DNA of 19,131 nt. Origin: Gordonia sp. (in: high G+C Gram-positive bacteria). Lineage in GTDB: Bacteria > Actinomycetota > Actinomycetes > Mycobacteriales > Mycobacteriaceae. Position 1 is the stretch's first letter; every line of letters begins with the position of its first letter. This document shows, one piece after another, positions 1 through 7,564 of this stretch. The DNA lies in assembly GCA_030152405.1 (NCBI GenBank), contig JASLJL010000303.1:1-19131 (forward strand), read 5' to 3'. The notes beneath the pieces were generated by a model, which did not search any database, was not told the DNA's origin, and saw only the letters and a program-made list of their open reading frames with translations. Made by a program: the position numbers and the translations under genes.

Positions 1-293
1 CGCAGGCTGTCCGGTTCGAGGACCGCGAGCGTCGCCATCGCAAGCCGCGGTCCGACGCCGGTGACCGTCTGCAGGAGGCCGAAGAGGTCGCGGGCCTCCG
101 GATCGGTGAAGCCGTAGAGGGTCATCGAGTCCTCGCGGACGATCATCGACGTCAGGAGTCGGGTGCGTTCTCCGCGGGTGAGCCTGCCGAGTGTCGGCGG
201 GGTCGCGAGCACGCGGTATCCGACTCCCGCGCACTCGACCACCGCGTGGTCGAGGGCGATGTCGATGACCTCACCGGACACGGACGCGATCAT
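1..293 (-). CDS. ruvA: Holliday junction branch migration protein RuvA (N-terminal part)
   Basis: RuvA binds four-way DNA junctions as a tetramer and loads the RuvB helicase motors for branch migration. Only the first 97 residues are in the window; the rest lies beyond the left edge. The visible protein begins [20 protein letters not shown] and continues with CAGVGYRV, the typical OB-fold domain I of the family, followed by [24 protein letters not shown], which opens the helix-hairpin-helix domain II. The ATG (291–293) overlaps the ruvC stop codon in an ATGA arrangement, so the two genes are almost certainly co-transcribed and translationally coupled. RuvB would be expected further left. Identification is firm from the N-terminal motif and the ruvC neighbour. 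Confidence 0.95.
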   Translation of the reverse strand, partial: MIASVSGEVIDIALDHAVVECAGVGYRVLATPPTLGRLTRGERTRLLTSMIVREDSMTLYGFTDPEARDLFGLLQTVTGVGPRLAMATLAVLEPDSL

Positions 294-859
294 CGGGCTG
301 CCTCCTCCCGTGCCGCACGCAGGCGGGCACGATGACGTTCTTGCGCGACCTTCGCCTGTGCGGCGGCCGCCTCCATCCGTTCGTTGACCGGTCCGCGCCA
401 GCAGTGACAGACGGCCAAGGCCAGGGCGTCGGCGGCGTCGGCGGGCTTCGGCGCGGCCTGGAGTCCGAGAATCCGCGTGATCATCGCAGTGACCTGCGCC
501 TTGTCGGCACGACCGGACCCGGTGACCGCGGCCTTCACCTCCGACGGCGTGTGGAACCGCACCGGGATGCCCCGCTGCGCGGCGGCCAGCGCGACGACTC
601 CCGCGGCCTGCGCCGTGCCCATCGCCGTGCTGACCTGCCGCTGTGCGAAGACCCGCTCGACCGCGACCACGTCGGGTCGGTGAGTGTCGAGCCAATGCTC
701 CACTCCCCGATGGATCGCGAGGAGTCGCTCGGCCAGATCCATGTCGGCCGGGGTCCGGACGACGTCCACGTCGAGCGCCGTGACCGCGCGGCCGCCAGCC
801 GACTCGACCAGTGCGACACCGCATCTGGTGAGTCCCGGGTCGACTCCCATCACACGCAC
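290..859 (-). CDS. ruvC: Crossover junction endodeoxyribonuclease RuvC
   Basis: RuvC is the dimeric endonuclease that resolves Holliday junctions by paired nicks, working with RuvAB. The 189-residue protein has the RNase H-like fold signature [12 protein letters not shown] at the N-terminus and all four expected acidic catalytic residues: D7, E68 (VAVERV), and D141/D144 ([14 protein letters not shown]). E. coli RuvC is 173 residues; the excess here is a charged Arg/Ala-rich C-terminal tail. The start is GTG at 857–859, with a GGAGGG stretch about 12 nt upstream; an in-frame ATG at 848–850 is possible but would cut into the first strand. A LexA-like box lies 44 nt upstream, which fits SOS induction of ruvCA(B), as known in mycobacteria. 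Confidence 0.97.
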   Translation of the reverse strand: MRVMGVDPGLTRCGVALVESAGGRAVTALDVDVVRTPADMDLAERLLAIHRGVEHWLDTHRPDVVAVERVFAQRQVSTAMGTAQAAGVVALAAAQRGIPVRFHTPSEVKAAVTGSGRADKAQVTAMITRILGLQAAPKPADAADALALAVCHCWRGPVNERMEAAAAQAKVAQERHRARLRAAREEAAR

Positions 860-902
860 CAGACGACCCGCCCTCCAGACACCCGCGCCACCCAGGCCGG
901 TG

Positions 903-918
903 ACGAACGTTTGTTCGA
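903..918 (-). promoter_or_regulatory. LexA (SOS) box upstream of ruvC
   Basis: The minus strand reads TCGAAC-AAAC-GTTCGT. This matches the mycobacterial/Gram-positive SOS consensus TCGAAC-N4-GTTCGA at 11 of 12 defined positions. It lies 44–59 nt upstream of the ruvC GTG, and a possible -10 (GATAGT, 920–925, minus strand) touches it directly, so bound LexA would cover the start of transcription. The site sits in the 64-bp gap between yebC and ruvC. Confidence 0.85.
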
Positions 919-923
919 GACTA

Positions 924-1679
924 TCAGTCGTTCTCGAGCTCGGCGAGCACCTCGTCGCTGATGTCGACGTTGCTGTAGACGTTCTGTACGTCGTCCGAGT
1001 CCTCGAGGGCGTCGATCAGCTTGAACATCTTGCGCGCACCGTCGGCGTCGACGGCCACCTCGACCGACGCGCGGAAGTCCGGCTCAGCCGACTCGTAGTC
1101 GATTCCGGCTTCCTGCAGCGCCGTGCGCACGGCGATCAGGTCCGTCGGCTCGCTGACGATCTCGAACTGCTCGCCGAGATCGGTGACCTCCTCGGCGCCT
1201 GCGTCGAGGACGGCCATCAGGACGTCGTCCTCGCTCTGGTCGGCCTTGTCGAGGGTGACGACGCCCTTGCGGGTGAACAGGTACGACACCGAGCCGGGAT
1301 CGGCCATGTTGCCGCCGTTGCGGGTCATCGCGGTGCGGACCTCGCCTGCGGCACGGTTGCGGTTGTCGGTGAGGCACTCGATCAGGATCGCGACGCCGTT
1401 GGGGCCGTATCCCTCGTACATGATCGTCTGCCAGTCGGCGCCGCCGCCCTCTTCACCGCCGCCGCGCTTGCGGGCGCGCTCGATGTTGTCGTTCGGCACC
1501 GACGACTTCTTGGCCTTCTGGATCGCGTCGAAGAGCGTCGGGTTGCCCGCCGGGTCTCCACCACCCGTGCGGGCCGCCACCTCGATGTTCTTGATCAGCT
1601 TGGCGAACATCTTGCCGCGCTTGGCATCGATGACAGCCTTCTTGTGCTTGGTGGTGGCCCATTTGGAGTGGCCGCTCAT
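924..1679 (-). CDS. yebC: YebC/TACO1-family protein (probable transcriptional or translational regulator)
   Basis: The 251-residue product starts with [20 protein letters not shown], the hallmark N-terminus of the YebC/PmpR/TACO1 family, and is the normal family length. A glycine-rich loop ([13 protein letters not shown]) and acidic C-terminal domains follow. Family members were first described as DNA-binding regulators; more recent work assigns some of them a role in relieving ribosome stalling. Nothing in the sequence decides between these. The ATG at 1677–1679 is preceded by GGAAGGA about 10 nt upstream. It lies downstream of pdxT (34-bp gap) on the same strand and upstream of ruvC; the pdxT–yebC–ruvC order is the one seen in mycobacteria. 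Confidence 0.96.
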   Translation of the reverse strand: MSGHSKWATTKHKKAVIDAKRGKMFAKLIKNIEVAARTGGGDPAGNPTLFDAIQKAKKSSVPNDNIERARKRGGGEEGGGADWQTIMYEGYGPNGVAILIECLTDNRNRAAGEVRTAMTRNGGNMADPGSVSYLFTRKGVVTLDKADQSEDDVLMAVLDAGAEEVTDLGEQFEIVSEPTDLIAVRTALQEAGIDYESAEPDFRASVEVAVDADGARKMFKLIDALEDSDDVQNVYSNVDISDEVLAELEND

Positions 1680-1713
1680 AGTGGTGCTTCCTTCCGTCTA
1701 CGACTGTGAAATC

Positions 1714-2325
1714 CTACGCTGCCGACACCATGTCGACGAAGAACCGGTGGACCCGGTGGTCGCCGGTCACCTCGGGGTGAAACGACGTGGCCAGCACGTT
1801 CTGCTGCCGGACGGCGACGACGCGCCCGGCTGCCGGTCCGTCTGGAACGGTCGCGAGCACGTCGACGCCCTCCCCCACGGACTCGACCCAGGGCGCCCTG
1901 ATGAACACGGCGCGCATCGGGTCGGCGCCCGGCAGATCAGTGATCCCGGCGAACTGCAGGTCCGTTTCGAACGACTCGACCTGGCGGCCGAACGCGTTGC
2001 GGCGCACGGTCACGTCGAGCGCATCGAGGTGCCGCGCGTCGGCCCGCGTGTCGAGGATCTTCGACGCGAGCATGATCATGCCGGCGCAGGAGCCGTACGC
2101 GGGCAGCCCGTCCGCCAGTCGCGCGACCAGCGGGTCGTACAGGTCGAACACACCGAGAAGCTTGCTCATGGTCGTCGACTCCCCTCCGGGGATCACCAGA
2201 CCGTCGACCCGATCGAGCTCGGCGACGCGTCGTACCGGCAGCACCTCCGCGCCCGACTCCACGAGAGCGGCGGCGTGCTCTCGCACGTCGCCCTGCAGCG
2301 CGAGCACACCGATCGTCGGACTCAC
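1714..2325 (-). CDS. pdxT: Pyridoxal 5'-phosphate synthase glutaminase subunit PdxT
   Basis: PdxT hydrolyses glutamine and channels ammonia to PdxS in the deoxyxylulose-5-phosphate-independent route to vitamin B6. The 203-residue protein has the class I glutaminase triad: C80 in GSCAGM, and H183 and E185 in SFHPEV. It also has the substrate loop PGGEST at residues 46–51. The start is GTG at 2323–2325 ([14 protein letters not shown]); it overlaps the tesB stop in a GTGA arrangement, which supports this start over longer in-frame extensions. The partner gene pdxS is in the same window but about 14 kb away, an unusual separation for the two subunits of one complex. Confidence 0.97.
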   Translation of the reverse strand: MSPTIGVLALQGDVREHAAALVESGAEVLPVRRVAELDRVDGLVIPGGESTTMSKLLGVFDLYDPLVARLADGLPAYGSCAGMIMLASKILDTRADARHLDALDVTVRRNAFGRQVESFETDLQFAGITDLPGADPMRAVFIRAPWVESVGEGVDVLATVPDGPAAGRVVAVRQQNVLATSFHPEVTGDHRVHRFFVDMVSAA

Positions 2326-3185
2326 GAGACCGGCCTGGTGACGCTGGCCGCCGACTGCGGCACCCCGGTGCGGGTGAGACCTTCCTGGGTGACCGCGGCG
2401 ACGAGCCGGCCGGAGCGGTCGAAGATGCGACCCTGGGTGAGCGCTCGGGCTCCGCCCGCCGACGGCGACGTCTGGTCGTACAACAGCCAGTCGTCTGCAC
2501 GGAACGGGCGCAGGAACCACATGGCGTGGTCGAGCGACGCGTTCTGCGACTCGACGCCGGGATGGACCGTCTTCGACGAGCCGAGCAGAGTCATGTCACT
2601 CATGTACGCGAGGGTGCAGACGTGGAGAAGCTGGTCGTCCGGGAGCGGTTTCCGATACCGGAACCACACCCGCTGCTGCGCCGCGAGGGACTCGTGGGTC
2701 ACCAGCTGGTCGCGGGGAACGATGCGGATGTCGAAGTTCTCCCACTCGGCGAAGAAGACCTTCGCATTGCCTTCGAGCTGGTCGACCTTCTCCTTCTGGT
2801 CGGGCAACGACTCGGGCTCGGGCGCCGGGGGCATCGCGTCCTGATGCTCGATGCCGTGGTCGCCTGCGATGTGGAACGACGCGGACATGGAGAAGATCGC
2901 CTCGCCGTTCTGCACGCCGGTGACGCGCCGAGTCGCGAACGACCGTCCGTCGCGGATGCGCTCGACCAGGAACACCGCGGGCTGATCGGGTTTCCCTGGA
3001 CGCAGGAAGTACCCGTGGAGCGAGTGGACCCCGAACTCGGGCGACACGGTGCGCGTCGCGGCGACGAGCGCCTGCCCCGCCACCTGACCGCCGAACGTCC
3101 GGCGCAGGGCGCTGGCGAACGCCCCGCCCCGATAGATGTCGGCGTCGATGCGCTCGACAGACAGAATCTCTTCGATATCAGGCAC
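2322..3185 (-). CDS. tesB: Acyl-CoA thioesterase II (TesB family)
   Basis: This double-hotdog enzyme hydrolyses acyl-CoA to free fatty acid and CoA. The 287-residue product has the TesB landmarks: YRGGAF near residue 18, [10 protein letters not shown] at 31–40, [11 protein letters not shown] at 54–64, and a C-terminal hotdog with D219 (SLDHAMWF), T239/S240 (QTSPSAGG) and Q267 (VTQEG), corresponding to the Asp/Thr/Gln catalytic set of E. coli TesB. The start is GTG at 3183–3185 ([14 protein letters not shown]); a longer in-frame ATG start would overlap the divergent gene's promoter. A -10-like GATAAT ends 6 nt before the GTG, so the message may be leaderless. It overlaps pdxT by 4 bp, and the M. 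tuberculosis counterpart (tesB2) also adjoins pdxT. Confidence 0.95.
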   Translation of the reverse strand: MPDIEEILSVERIDADIYRGGAFASALRRTFGGQVAGQALVAATRTVSPEFGVHSLHGYFLRPGKPDQPAVFLVERIRDGRSFATRRVTGVQNGEAIFSMSASFHIAGDHGIEHQDAMPPAPEPESLPDQKEKVDQLEGNAKVFFAEWENFDIRIVPRDQLVTHESLAAQQRVWFRYRKPLPDDQLLHVCTLAYMSDMTLLGSSKTVHPGVESQNASLDHAMWFLRPFRADDWLLYDQTSPSAGGARALTQGRIFDRSGRLVAAVTQEGLTRTGVPQSAASVTRPVS

Positions 3186-3191
3186 GCTCGG

Positions 3192-3239
3192 ATTATCCCT
3201 CACAGCGCTCCGACACGATGATCCCAGGGCCGGTAGGGT
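3192..3239. promoter_or_regulatory. Compact divergent promoter region between tesB and the acyl-CoA dehydrogenase gene
   Basis: Only 61 bp separate the two divergent start codons. On the plus strand TAGGGT (3234–3239) is followed by exactly 7 nt and then the ATG at 3247, with CGACAC (3211–3216) 17 nt upstream as a weak -35. On the minus strand GATAAT (3192–3197) is followed by 6 nt and then the GTG at 3185. Both spacings are those expected for leaderless transcripts. The -35 boxes are poor, so this is a prediction. Confidence 0.5.
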
Positions 3240-3246
3240 CGGCTCC

Positions 3247-5205
3247 ATGACCGAAACCGTTGCCAGTGCGCCCAGTTCGACCGATCTGACGTCCGCTCTC
3301 CGGGAGGTGCTCGACGGTCGGTGGTCGGCCACCCGGAACGTGGTTCGCGACCTCATCCAGGAGAAGTCACTGGTCCCCCGTTCGGGCGTCTCGCTCGACG
3401 ACTATCGGGCGTCGATGCTCGAGCAGATGGCGGCGATGGTGCCGCTCGGGTTCCCCGCGGACGGTTTCCGACCCGAGCACGGCGGCACGGGCGACGTCGG
3501 TTCGGCGGTCACGGCGATCGAGACCCTGGGCTACGGGGACCTGTCCCTGATGGTGAAGGCGGGCGTCCAGTGGGGCTTGTTCGGCGGCGCCGTGGAGAAC
3601 CTCGGAACCGAGCGTCATCACGACAAGTACGTGCGCGGACTCATCGACTTGGACGTGGTCGGCTGCTTCGCGATGACTGAGACCGGTCACGGGTCGAACG
3701 TTCAGGCGCTCGAGACGACGGCGACCTACGACGCCGCGACCGGCGAGTTCGTGATCTCATCGCCGACGCCCAGCGCGCGCAAGGACTACATCGGCGGCGC
3801 CGCCGAACACGCTCGATACGCCGCGGTCTTCGCCCAGCTGGTGACGGCGGGCCCGGGTGAGGAGCCCACGGGTCGCGGCGTCCACTGCTTCGTCGTGCCG
3901 ATCCGAGACGCCGACGGCGCCGATCTGCCCGGCGTGACGACCTCCGACTGCGGATACAAGGGCGGCCTGCCCGGCGTCGACAACGGCCGGATCATGTTCG
4001 ACGGGGTGCGCATCCCGCGCGCCGACCTGCTGAACAGGTACGCCGACGTGGCCGAGGACGGCACGTACTCGAGTCCCATCGAATCGGACAATCGGCGGTT
4101 CTTCACGATGCTCGGAACGTTGATCCGCGGACGTGTCACGGTCGGCGCCGCCGCGGGTGCGACGGGCCGCCTCGGGCTCGCGCTCGCCGTCGACTACGCG
4201 CTGGTCCGCAGGCAGTTCTCCGCTCCCGGCCAGGACTCCGAGCTGGTGCTCCTCGACTACCGCACGCACCAGCGTCGTCTGCTCCCCCTCGTCGCCCGCG
4301 CGTACGCGTTCGCCCTCGCTCAGAACGAGGTGGTGGCCGAGCTCCACGAACTGCAGAGCGCGGATCCGGCCGACGTCGATCCCGACGCGATCCGGAAGCT
4401 GGAGGTCAAGGCGGCCGCGATCAAGGCAGGCCACACCGAGTTGGCGTCGCGGGCGGTGTCCGAAGCGCGTGAGGCGTGCGGCGGCGCGGGCTACCTCGAC
4501 GAGAACCGCCTCTCGCGCCTGCGCGGCGACATCGACGTCTTCACGACCTTCGAGGGCGACAACCTCATTCTTCGCCAACTCGTCGCGAAGCAGCTGCTCA
4601 CGGCCTATGCCGGCGACGTGAGTGATCTCGACGCCGTCGGATGGATCAAGTTCGTCGCGTCGACCGTCAAGGACATCGCGCTGGAGAAGACGGCCGCCCG
4701 ACAGGTGGTGCAGACGCTGCTCGACGATTCGGACGAGGATCCCGAGAACAGCGACCTGACGCATCCCGGCACGCAGCTGCGTCTGCTCCGCAATCGGGAG
4801 GATCATCTGCTGCGAACGGCCGCGAACCGCATGCGGCGCGCGAAGGACGAGGACGCCGACGCGCAGGAGGTGTTCACCTCGACACAGGACCATCTGATCA
4901 AGGTGGGCGACGCGCACATCGAGCGGATCGTCCTGGAGATCGTCGTCGACGTGATCGGCGAGGTGTCCGATCCGGCTACCCGCAAGCTGCTTAAGCAGGT
5001 GCGCGACCTGTTCGTCTACTCGCTGCTCGAGGACGATCTCGGCTGGTTCCTCATGCATCGGCACGTCAGCGTGGAACGCGCGAAGGCCATCCGCCGGGGT
5101 GTCAACGAGCTGTGCGGGACGCTGCGCCCGCATGCCGGTGAACTGGTGGCCGCGTTCGGCGTCCCGCCCGTCGCTCTCGACGTCCCGATGATCGAGCACC
5201 GCTAG
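3247..5205 (+). CDS. Acyl-CoA dehydrogenase / acyl-CoA oxidase-like flavoenzyme (FadE type)
   Basis: A 652-residue FAD enzyme expected to introduce the 2,3-double bond in acyl-CoA, the first step of β-oxidation. It is longer than ordinary acyl-CoA dehydrogenases (about 380–400 residues) and resembles peroxisomal-type acyl-CoA oxidases: FAMTETGHGSNVQALETTATYD and SPTPSARKDYIGG are the oxidase-style middle-domain motifs, and VFTTFEGDNLILRQ carries the probable catalytic base E436. A C-terminal α-helical extension of about 200 residues follows. Whether electrons go to O2 or to an ETF cannot be read from the sequence. The ATG at 3247 has no SD but a well-placed -10 for a leaderless message. The stop lies 13 bp from the convergent regulator gene. 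Divergence from tesB suggests joint control of fatty acyl-CoA metabolism. Confidence 0.88.
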   Translation: MTETVASAPSSTDLTSALREVLDGRWSATRNVVRDLIQEKSLVPRSGVSLDDYRASMLEQMAAMVPLGFPADGFRPEHGGTGDVGSAVTAIETLGYGDLSLMVKAGVQWGLFGGAVENLGTERHHDKYVRGLIDLDVVGCFAMTETGHGSNVQALETTATYDAATGEFVISSPTPSARKDYIGGAAEHARYAAVFAQLVTAGPGEEPTGRGVHCFVVPIRDADGADLPGVTTSDCGYKGGLPGVDNGRIMFDGVRIPRADLLNRYADVAEDGTYSSPIESDNRRFFTMLGTLIRGRVTVGAAAGATGRLGLALAVDYALVRRQFSAPGQDSELVLLDYRTHQRRLLPLVARAYAFALAQNEVVAELHELQSADPADVDPDAIRKLEVKAAAIKAGHTELASRAVSEAREACGGAGYLDENRLSRLRGDIDVFTTFEGDNLILRQLVAKQLLTAYAGDVSDLDAVGWIKFVASTVKDIALEKTAARQVVQTLLDDSDEDPENSDLTHPGTQLRLLRNREDHLLRTAANRMRRAKDEDADAQEVFTSTQDHLIKVGDAHIERIVLEIVVDVIGEVSDPATRKLLKQVRDLFVYSLLEDDLGWFLMHRHVSVERAKAIRRGVNELCGTLRPHAGELVAAFGVPPVALDVPMIEHR

Positions 5206-5218
5206 CCCTGTCGGGGAG

Positions 5219-5707
5219 TCACAGCTCTTCGATGTCGATGATGTCGTCCTGGATCGCGCGAGCGACCAGGGCGGCCTTCGTGGACGCGGGACGGCCGATC
5301 TCGGCGTACTTCGCGCGGATGCGCGTGAGGTGCGTGTTGACGGTGCCCAGCGAGATGTGGAGCGCCTGACCGCAGGCGGGCTTCGAGTCGACCATCAGCC
5401 ACGTGCGGAGCACTTCCACCTCGCGGTCGGTCAGGGTGGGCCGGGGCAGCTCGGGTGCGGCCGGTTCGACGACCGGAGCGAATCGCTGCATACGACGTGC
5501 GGCGGCACCTTCGACGTACACCGGGCGACCCGGCAGCGGCATGACGCGGGCACTGAGACGAGCGAGGGCGTCACGACGACGCTGCTCCGCGGCCGCCGAC
5601 GGCGCCTGGGTCGAGACCGAGGCGAAGCCGTTCGCGGTCCGATTGGTGGGCCGTGCGGGGGTGCTCGTCGGGCGGAGAGGTGCGGTGCGGATCGCGGCGA
5701 CGGTCAT
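5219..5707 (-). CDS. Regulator with C-terminal LuxR-type HTH
   Basis: A 162-residue protein with an Ala/Pro/Thr/Arg-rich, probably unstructured N-terminal half (residues 1–85) and a LuxR/GerE-like HTH at about 90–155. The diagnostic stretch is LTDREVEVLRTWLMVDSKPA, then LHISLGTVNTHLTRIRAKYA. There is no receiver domain, so it is not a classical response regulator and its signal input is unknown. The ATG at 5705–5707 was chosen because AAGGGAA lies about 7 nt upstream; the frame stays open to an ATG at 5809, giving a possible 196-residue form. It is the last leftward gene after the PP2C and FHA genes, separated from the FHA gene by 171 bp, so it may have its own promoter. Confidence 0.85.
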   Translation of the reverse strand: MTVAAIRTAPLRPTSTPARPTNRTANGFASVSTQAPSAAAEQRRRDALARLSARVMPLPGRPVYVEGAAARRMQRFAPVVEPAAPELPRPTLTDREVEVLRTWLMVDSKPACGQALHISLGTVNTHLTRIRAKYAEIGRPASTKAALVARAIQDDIIDIEEL

Positions 5708-5878
5708 GATGTGTTCCCTTCCTCGGTGCCGGTGGCGAGCAGTTCGCCGGGCTGTTGGAAAGAACGTTATGGGTGTGATCCACAGAACGCGATGGGGAGA
5801 ACTACCCATGACATCACAGCAGGTCAGAGGATGTTTATCGCCGACTCCCCACGCGGACTGCCCACGGCGGGCCGGATC
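5708..5878. other. 171-bp spacer between FHA and LuxR-type genes
   Basis: I see no gene here. The minus strand would hold the promoter of the LuxR-type gene, but no convincing -35/-10 pair stands out. A weak 5-bp dyad, ATGGG...CCCAT, lies near 5791–5810. The extended reading frame of the LuxR-type gene runs through part of the spacer, so a longer start there cannot be excluded. Confidence 0.4.
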
Positions 5879-6610
5879 TCACTGCGCGGCGGTGTTGCGG
5901 GCGTGCTCCGCATCGAGCATCGGCAGATCCTCCCGGCCGACGAGACCGGTGGACAATGCGAACTCGACGAGCCGCAGGCGGCGGTTGGAGGCGAGTTTCC
6001 CCCCGCCTGCGCGCATGCCCGCCACCCCGATGAGATCGAGCTTGTCGCACACGTTGTCGAGTTTGCGGTTGAACTTCGTCAGCGACCAGCCCAGGCGCGC
6101 CGCTGCCTGAGCGGAGCTCGGGAGCGCGCTCGCACCCGTGCCGTCACGTCGCAGCACGGCCTCGGCGAGCACGAGGACCGCCAGCTTCTGACTCTCGGTG
6201 AAATTGGGGACTCCGCGCGTCGTGTCGCCGCGACCGGGCGTCGTGGCAGGCGGCGGCGCGACGGCAGGCGTGCCCGCCTGCACCTGCACCTCGTACGTCG
6301 TCGGCCCGGCGCTGAACACGATGCTCGTGCGGCCGAAGACGAGTGGCATCCGGGCGCCCGGCCCGAGCGTCGCGGTGAAGCCCAGATCGGCAGCGGTGAC
6401 GGTCGCCGTCAGGTGGGTGCCGAGATTGGTCAGCCACCACATGCCGTTCTCGTCGTGCAGGAGCAGGAATCGTCGGTGGAGGTACGGGTTGTCGTCGACG
6501 GTGAGAGTCGCCTCCCGCCCGATGTAGAACGGCTTCCCCGGGACCACGGCCAGACGTTCGCCGCAGAACTCGACGAATGTGGCGTTGTTGCCGCTGGGTA
6601 CCACCCTCAT
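5879..6610 (-). CDS. FHA-domain protein with C-terminal helical (possible winged-helix) domain
   Basis: The 243-residue protein has an FHA-like fold at about residues 10–110: YIGRE (29–33), NPYLHRRFLLLH (41–52), and WWLTNLG (58–64). Canonical FHA domains carry a Ser-x-x-His pair after the GR motif; here the Ser position is not obvious (YLHRR), so phosphothreonine binding may be weak or altered. A Pro/Ala/Thr linker (112–135) leads to a helical domain (137–230; LGWSLTKFNRKLDNVCDKL) that reads like a winged-helix or HTH module. The start ATG (6608–6610) is 13 bp after the PP2C stop, so the two genes form an operon. The pairing of a phosphatase with a phosphopeptide-binding protein suggests Ser/Thr phosphosignalling; the exact role is unknown. 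Confidence 0.85.
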   Translation of the reverse strand: MRVVPSGNNATFVEFCGERLAVVPGKPFYIGREATLTVDDNPYLHRRFLLLHDENGMWWLTNLGTHLTATVTAADLGFTATLGPGARMPLVFGRTSIVFSAGPTTYEVQVQAGTPAVAPPPATTPGRGDTTRGVPNFTESQKLAVLVLAEAVLRRDGTGASALPSSAQAAARLGWSLTKFNRKLDNVCDKLDLIGVAGMRAGGGKLASNRRLRLVEFALSTGLVGREDLPMLDAEHARNTAAQ

Positions 6611-6623
6611 CGACTCCCCGAGG

Positions 6624-7409
6624 TCACTGCGACACGGTCACGGCGAGCACGGTGACGTTGTCGTGCGCGCCGCTGGCCAGAGCCGCCTCGACGAGGGACG
6701 CGGCGGCAACTTCGACGTCGCCGTCCGCCGCCGCGATGATCGACGCGATCTCGGCGTCGTCGAGCTCGCCGTCGAGTCCGTCGGACGACATGACGACGAT
6801 GTCCCCCGGGACGGCGGCGAACGCGAAGTAGTCGGCGAGAGGCTCGGCCATGCCCGCACCGAGCGCCCGGGTGATGACGTTGCGCCGCGAATCGACTCGT
6901 GCCTGCTCCGGCGTGAGGTACCCGGCGGTGACGAGTTCCTGCACCTGGGAGTGGTCGACGCTGACCTGGGTGAGAGCCGACTGCGAATACAGGTAGGTGC
7001 GCGAGTCGCCGATGTTGAACGCCACCCAGGCGGGGCCCTCGTCGCCTTCGGCGAGGACCACGCCGGTCGCCGTGGTGCCCGCGCGGCGTCCCGTGTCCGA
7101 ACCGAACTCGCCGATCTTCTCCTGCGCCTGCACCAGCAGCCCGGCGATCGCCGTCCGGGTGTCGTCGAACGACTGCCCGACGGGTGCATCGCGGAGCGTG
7201 AGGAGAGCGGCCTCGCTCGCGAGCTCTCCGCTGTCGTGCCCGCCCATGCCGTCGGCGACGAGATAGCGACCCGGTTGAGCGAGAGCGGCGTCCTCGTTGG
7301 CGTCGCGGACGCGGCCCACGTGACAGACCACGGACCAGTCGACGGTCAGGTCCCCGACCGTGTCGCGCCCGGTCTGCGCGTCGTCGCGCACGATGACGGA
7401 GTCGTCCAT
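6624..7409 (-). CDS. PP2C-family serine/threonine protein phosphatase
   Basis: The 261-residue PPM/PP2C phosphatase removes phosphate from Ser/Thr residues using two metal ions. All core motifs are present: RDANED (35–40), VADGMGGH (51–58) with metal ligand D53, FNIGDSRTYLY (131–141), SSDGL (208–212) with D210, and HDNVTVLAV (249–257) with D250. No transmembrane segment or sensor domain is attached, so it is a soluble, catalytic-domain-only type. The ATG at 7407–7409 follows GAGAGAGG at a good distance. It precedes the FHA gene by 13 bp. The usual kinase partner is not in the window. Confidence 0.95.
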   Translation of the reverse strand: MDDSVIVRDDAQTGRDTVGDLTVDWSVVCHVGRVRDANEDAALAQPGRYLVADGMGGHDSGELASEAALLTLRDAPVGQSFDDTRTAIAGLLVQAQEKIGEFGSDTGRRAGTTATGVVLAEGDEGPAWVAFNIGDSRTYLYSQSALTQVSVDHSQVQELVTAGYLTPEQARVDSRRNVITRALGAGMAEPLADYFAFAAVPGDIVVMSSDGLDGELDDAEIASIIAAADGDVEVAAASLVEAALASGAHDNVTVLAVTVSQ

Positions 7410-7479
7410 GCTCACCTCTCTCCAGGGCCTCGCATCTGCGAGACGTCCGCGGAACGTCGGCCACGCGCACCGACACATG

Positions 7480-7513
7480 CACAGGCGTGCCTGTGTATAC
7501 GCTTAACAGCGTA
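7480..7513. promoter_or_regulatory. Two adjacent inverted repeats upstream of the PP2C gene
   Basis: CACAGGC-GT-GCCTGTG (7480–7495) is followed after 2 bp by TACGCT-TAAC-AGCGTA (7498–7513). Both are perfect. They lie 43 bp after the lipoprotein stop and about 70 bp before the PP2C start, on the same transcribed strand. They could be tandem terminator hairpins for the upstream gene (no U-tract) or operator sites for the PP2C–FHA operon; a -10-like TATACA (minus strand, 7494–7499) overlaps the junction between them. Confidence 0.5.
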
Positions 7514-7529
7514 GTCGAGGTGCGCGGTG

Positions 7530-7564
7530 CGACGTGTCATCGGTTTCCCGACGTGTCATCGGTT
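7530..7564. repeat. Perfect 16-bp direct repeat, period 19
   Basis: CGACGTGTCATCGGTT occurs at 7530–7545 and again at 7549–7564, separated by TCC-type spacer bases. The second copy contains the stop codon of the lipoprotein gene (7556–7558), so the repeat looks like a short tandem duplication at the 3' end of that gene. Confidence 0.8.

Noticed and set aside
1123..2844. A long rightward open frame opposite yebC, pdxT and tesB
   Set aside because: It is a complementary-strand shadow of three firmly identified genes in high-GC DNA; its translation is Arg/Ser-rich with no family motif.
3757..5199. A 480-codon leftward frame opposite the acyl-CoA dehydrogenase gene
   Set aside because: The plus-strand protein has clear FAD-enzyme motifs throughout; the opposite frame has no recognisable domain and high His/Arg/Gln content typical of GC-rich shadows.
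5708..5809. 34-residue N-terminal extension of the LuxR-type gene (ATG at 5809)
   Set aside because: Not excluded, but the ATG at 5707 has a good SD and the extension is His/Arg-rich with no conserved look.
6607..7482. Alternative Arg/His-rich frame overlapping the PP2C gene on the same strand
   Set aside because: All PP2C catalytic motifs are in the other frame; this one is compositionally extreme and lacks motifs.
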